A stretch of 64,000 nucleotides of DNA from Phycisphaerales bacterium (GTDB taxonomy: Bacteria > Planctomycetota > Phycisphaerae > Phycisphaerales > UBA1924): contig JADJMV010000011.1 of assembly GCA_016709445.1 (NCBI GenBank), forward strand, positions 1 through 64,000, read 5' to 3'. Numbering within the stretch: the first letter of the stretch is position 1; each line of letters starts with the position of its first letter. This document shows positions 63,848 through 64,000 of the stretch, piece after piece. The notes below the pieces were generated by a model that was not told where the DNA came from, made no database searches, and worked only from the letters and a program-made list of their open reading frames with translations. A program made the translations under genes and the position numbers.

Positions 63848-64000
63848 GGAGCGGCTACCTGCGGGACTCGCCGTCGCCGAGGAACCGCGGAGGGCGCGGG
63901 CCGGGGCAGCAGCCGATCGGCCGCCCGTCTCCCTGGCCGCCTGCAGCGCACGAGCCTCCCCTGCACCTGTCGGACGCCGTGTCCTCCCCATCGGTGTGGC
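63848..64000. other. Right-edge tail after sixA
   Basis: 152 bases to the window end. An open frame runs on the minus strand and could be the start or end of the next gene, but there is too little sequence to support a call. Confidence 0.3.

Noticed and set aside
1..64000. CRISPR array or phage block
   Set aside because: No regularly spaced repeats and no capsid, terminase or Cas motifs are visible.

Overview
This 64 kb window is high-GC bacterial DNA that most likely comes from a planctomycete, probably of the Phycisphaerae. The reasons are: two secreted paralogues that end in paired EF-hand/dockerin-like repeats, common in that group; LpxB, which implies lipid A and an outer membrane; MqnD of the futalosine menaquinone route; a recombinase plus DUF2924 module; and gene neighbourhoods unlike those of Proteobacteria. 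The assignment is inference; there is no 16S gene here.

Positions 1-16.7 kb look like an integrated accessory region, read almost wholly on the minus strand. In transcription order it holds a recombination module (small protein, DUF2924 protein, large serine recombinase, small HTH-like protein), then a His/Cys-rich secreted protein, a CusB-like adaptor, a CusA-like RND pump, a heavy-metal-binding plus YtkA/FixH-like secreted protein, a TolC-like outer-membrane factor, a PepSY-like secreted protein, a DUF347 membrane protein, a PAP2 phosphatase, an MFS transporter, and an OmpR-type response regulator with its histidine kinase cut by the window edge. The block ends against the 3' end of tRNA-Asn (16724-16795, minus), a typical island junction.

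From 17 kb onward the content is core: rpmE, metH, a B12-binding/MeaB-type GTPase fusion, a MATE exporter, a PpiD-like anchored protein, rpsD, purF, mqnD, an FAH-family enzyme, smpB, a lone atpC, a FecCD permease, a TPR protein, recX, a Cys-rich lipoprotein coupled to a rhodanese, the tandem EF-hand proteins (34-37 kb), carA, priA, a class IV aminotransferase coupled to murD and a YdjY-like lipoprotein, panB-htrA, an ABC-F ATPase, an EamA exporter, a Bcp peroxiredoxin, an AGCS symporter, lpxB, rsmB, a PTS EIIA-like protein, an ExbB/TolQ-like protein, then ispA-dxs-nadK, an antiporter with a nucleotide-binding tail, and sixA. Many neighbours overlap by 4 nt (ATGA or GTGA), showing compact, translationally coupled operons.

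A caution for the whole window: several essential genes (rpsD, priA, dxs) and the AGCS gene are frameshifted by loss of one base from a G or C run, or of one CG unit from a CGCG run. This pattern points to sequence errors. The many frameshifts in the metal region, where they are denser, are therefore described as one gene each with broken frames, not as proven pseudogenes.
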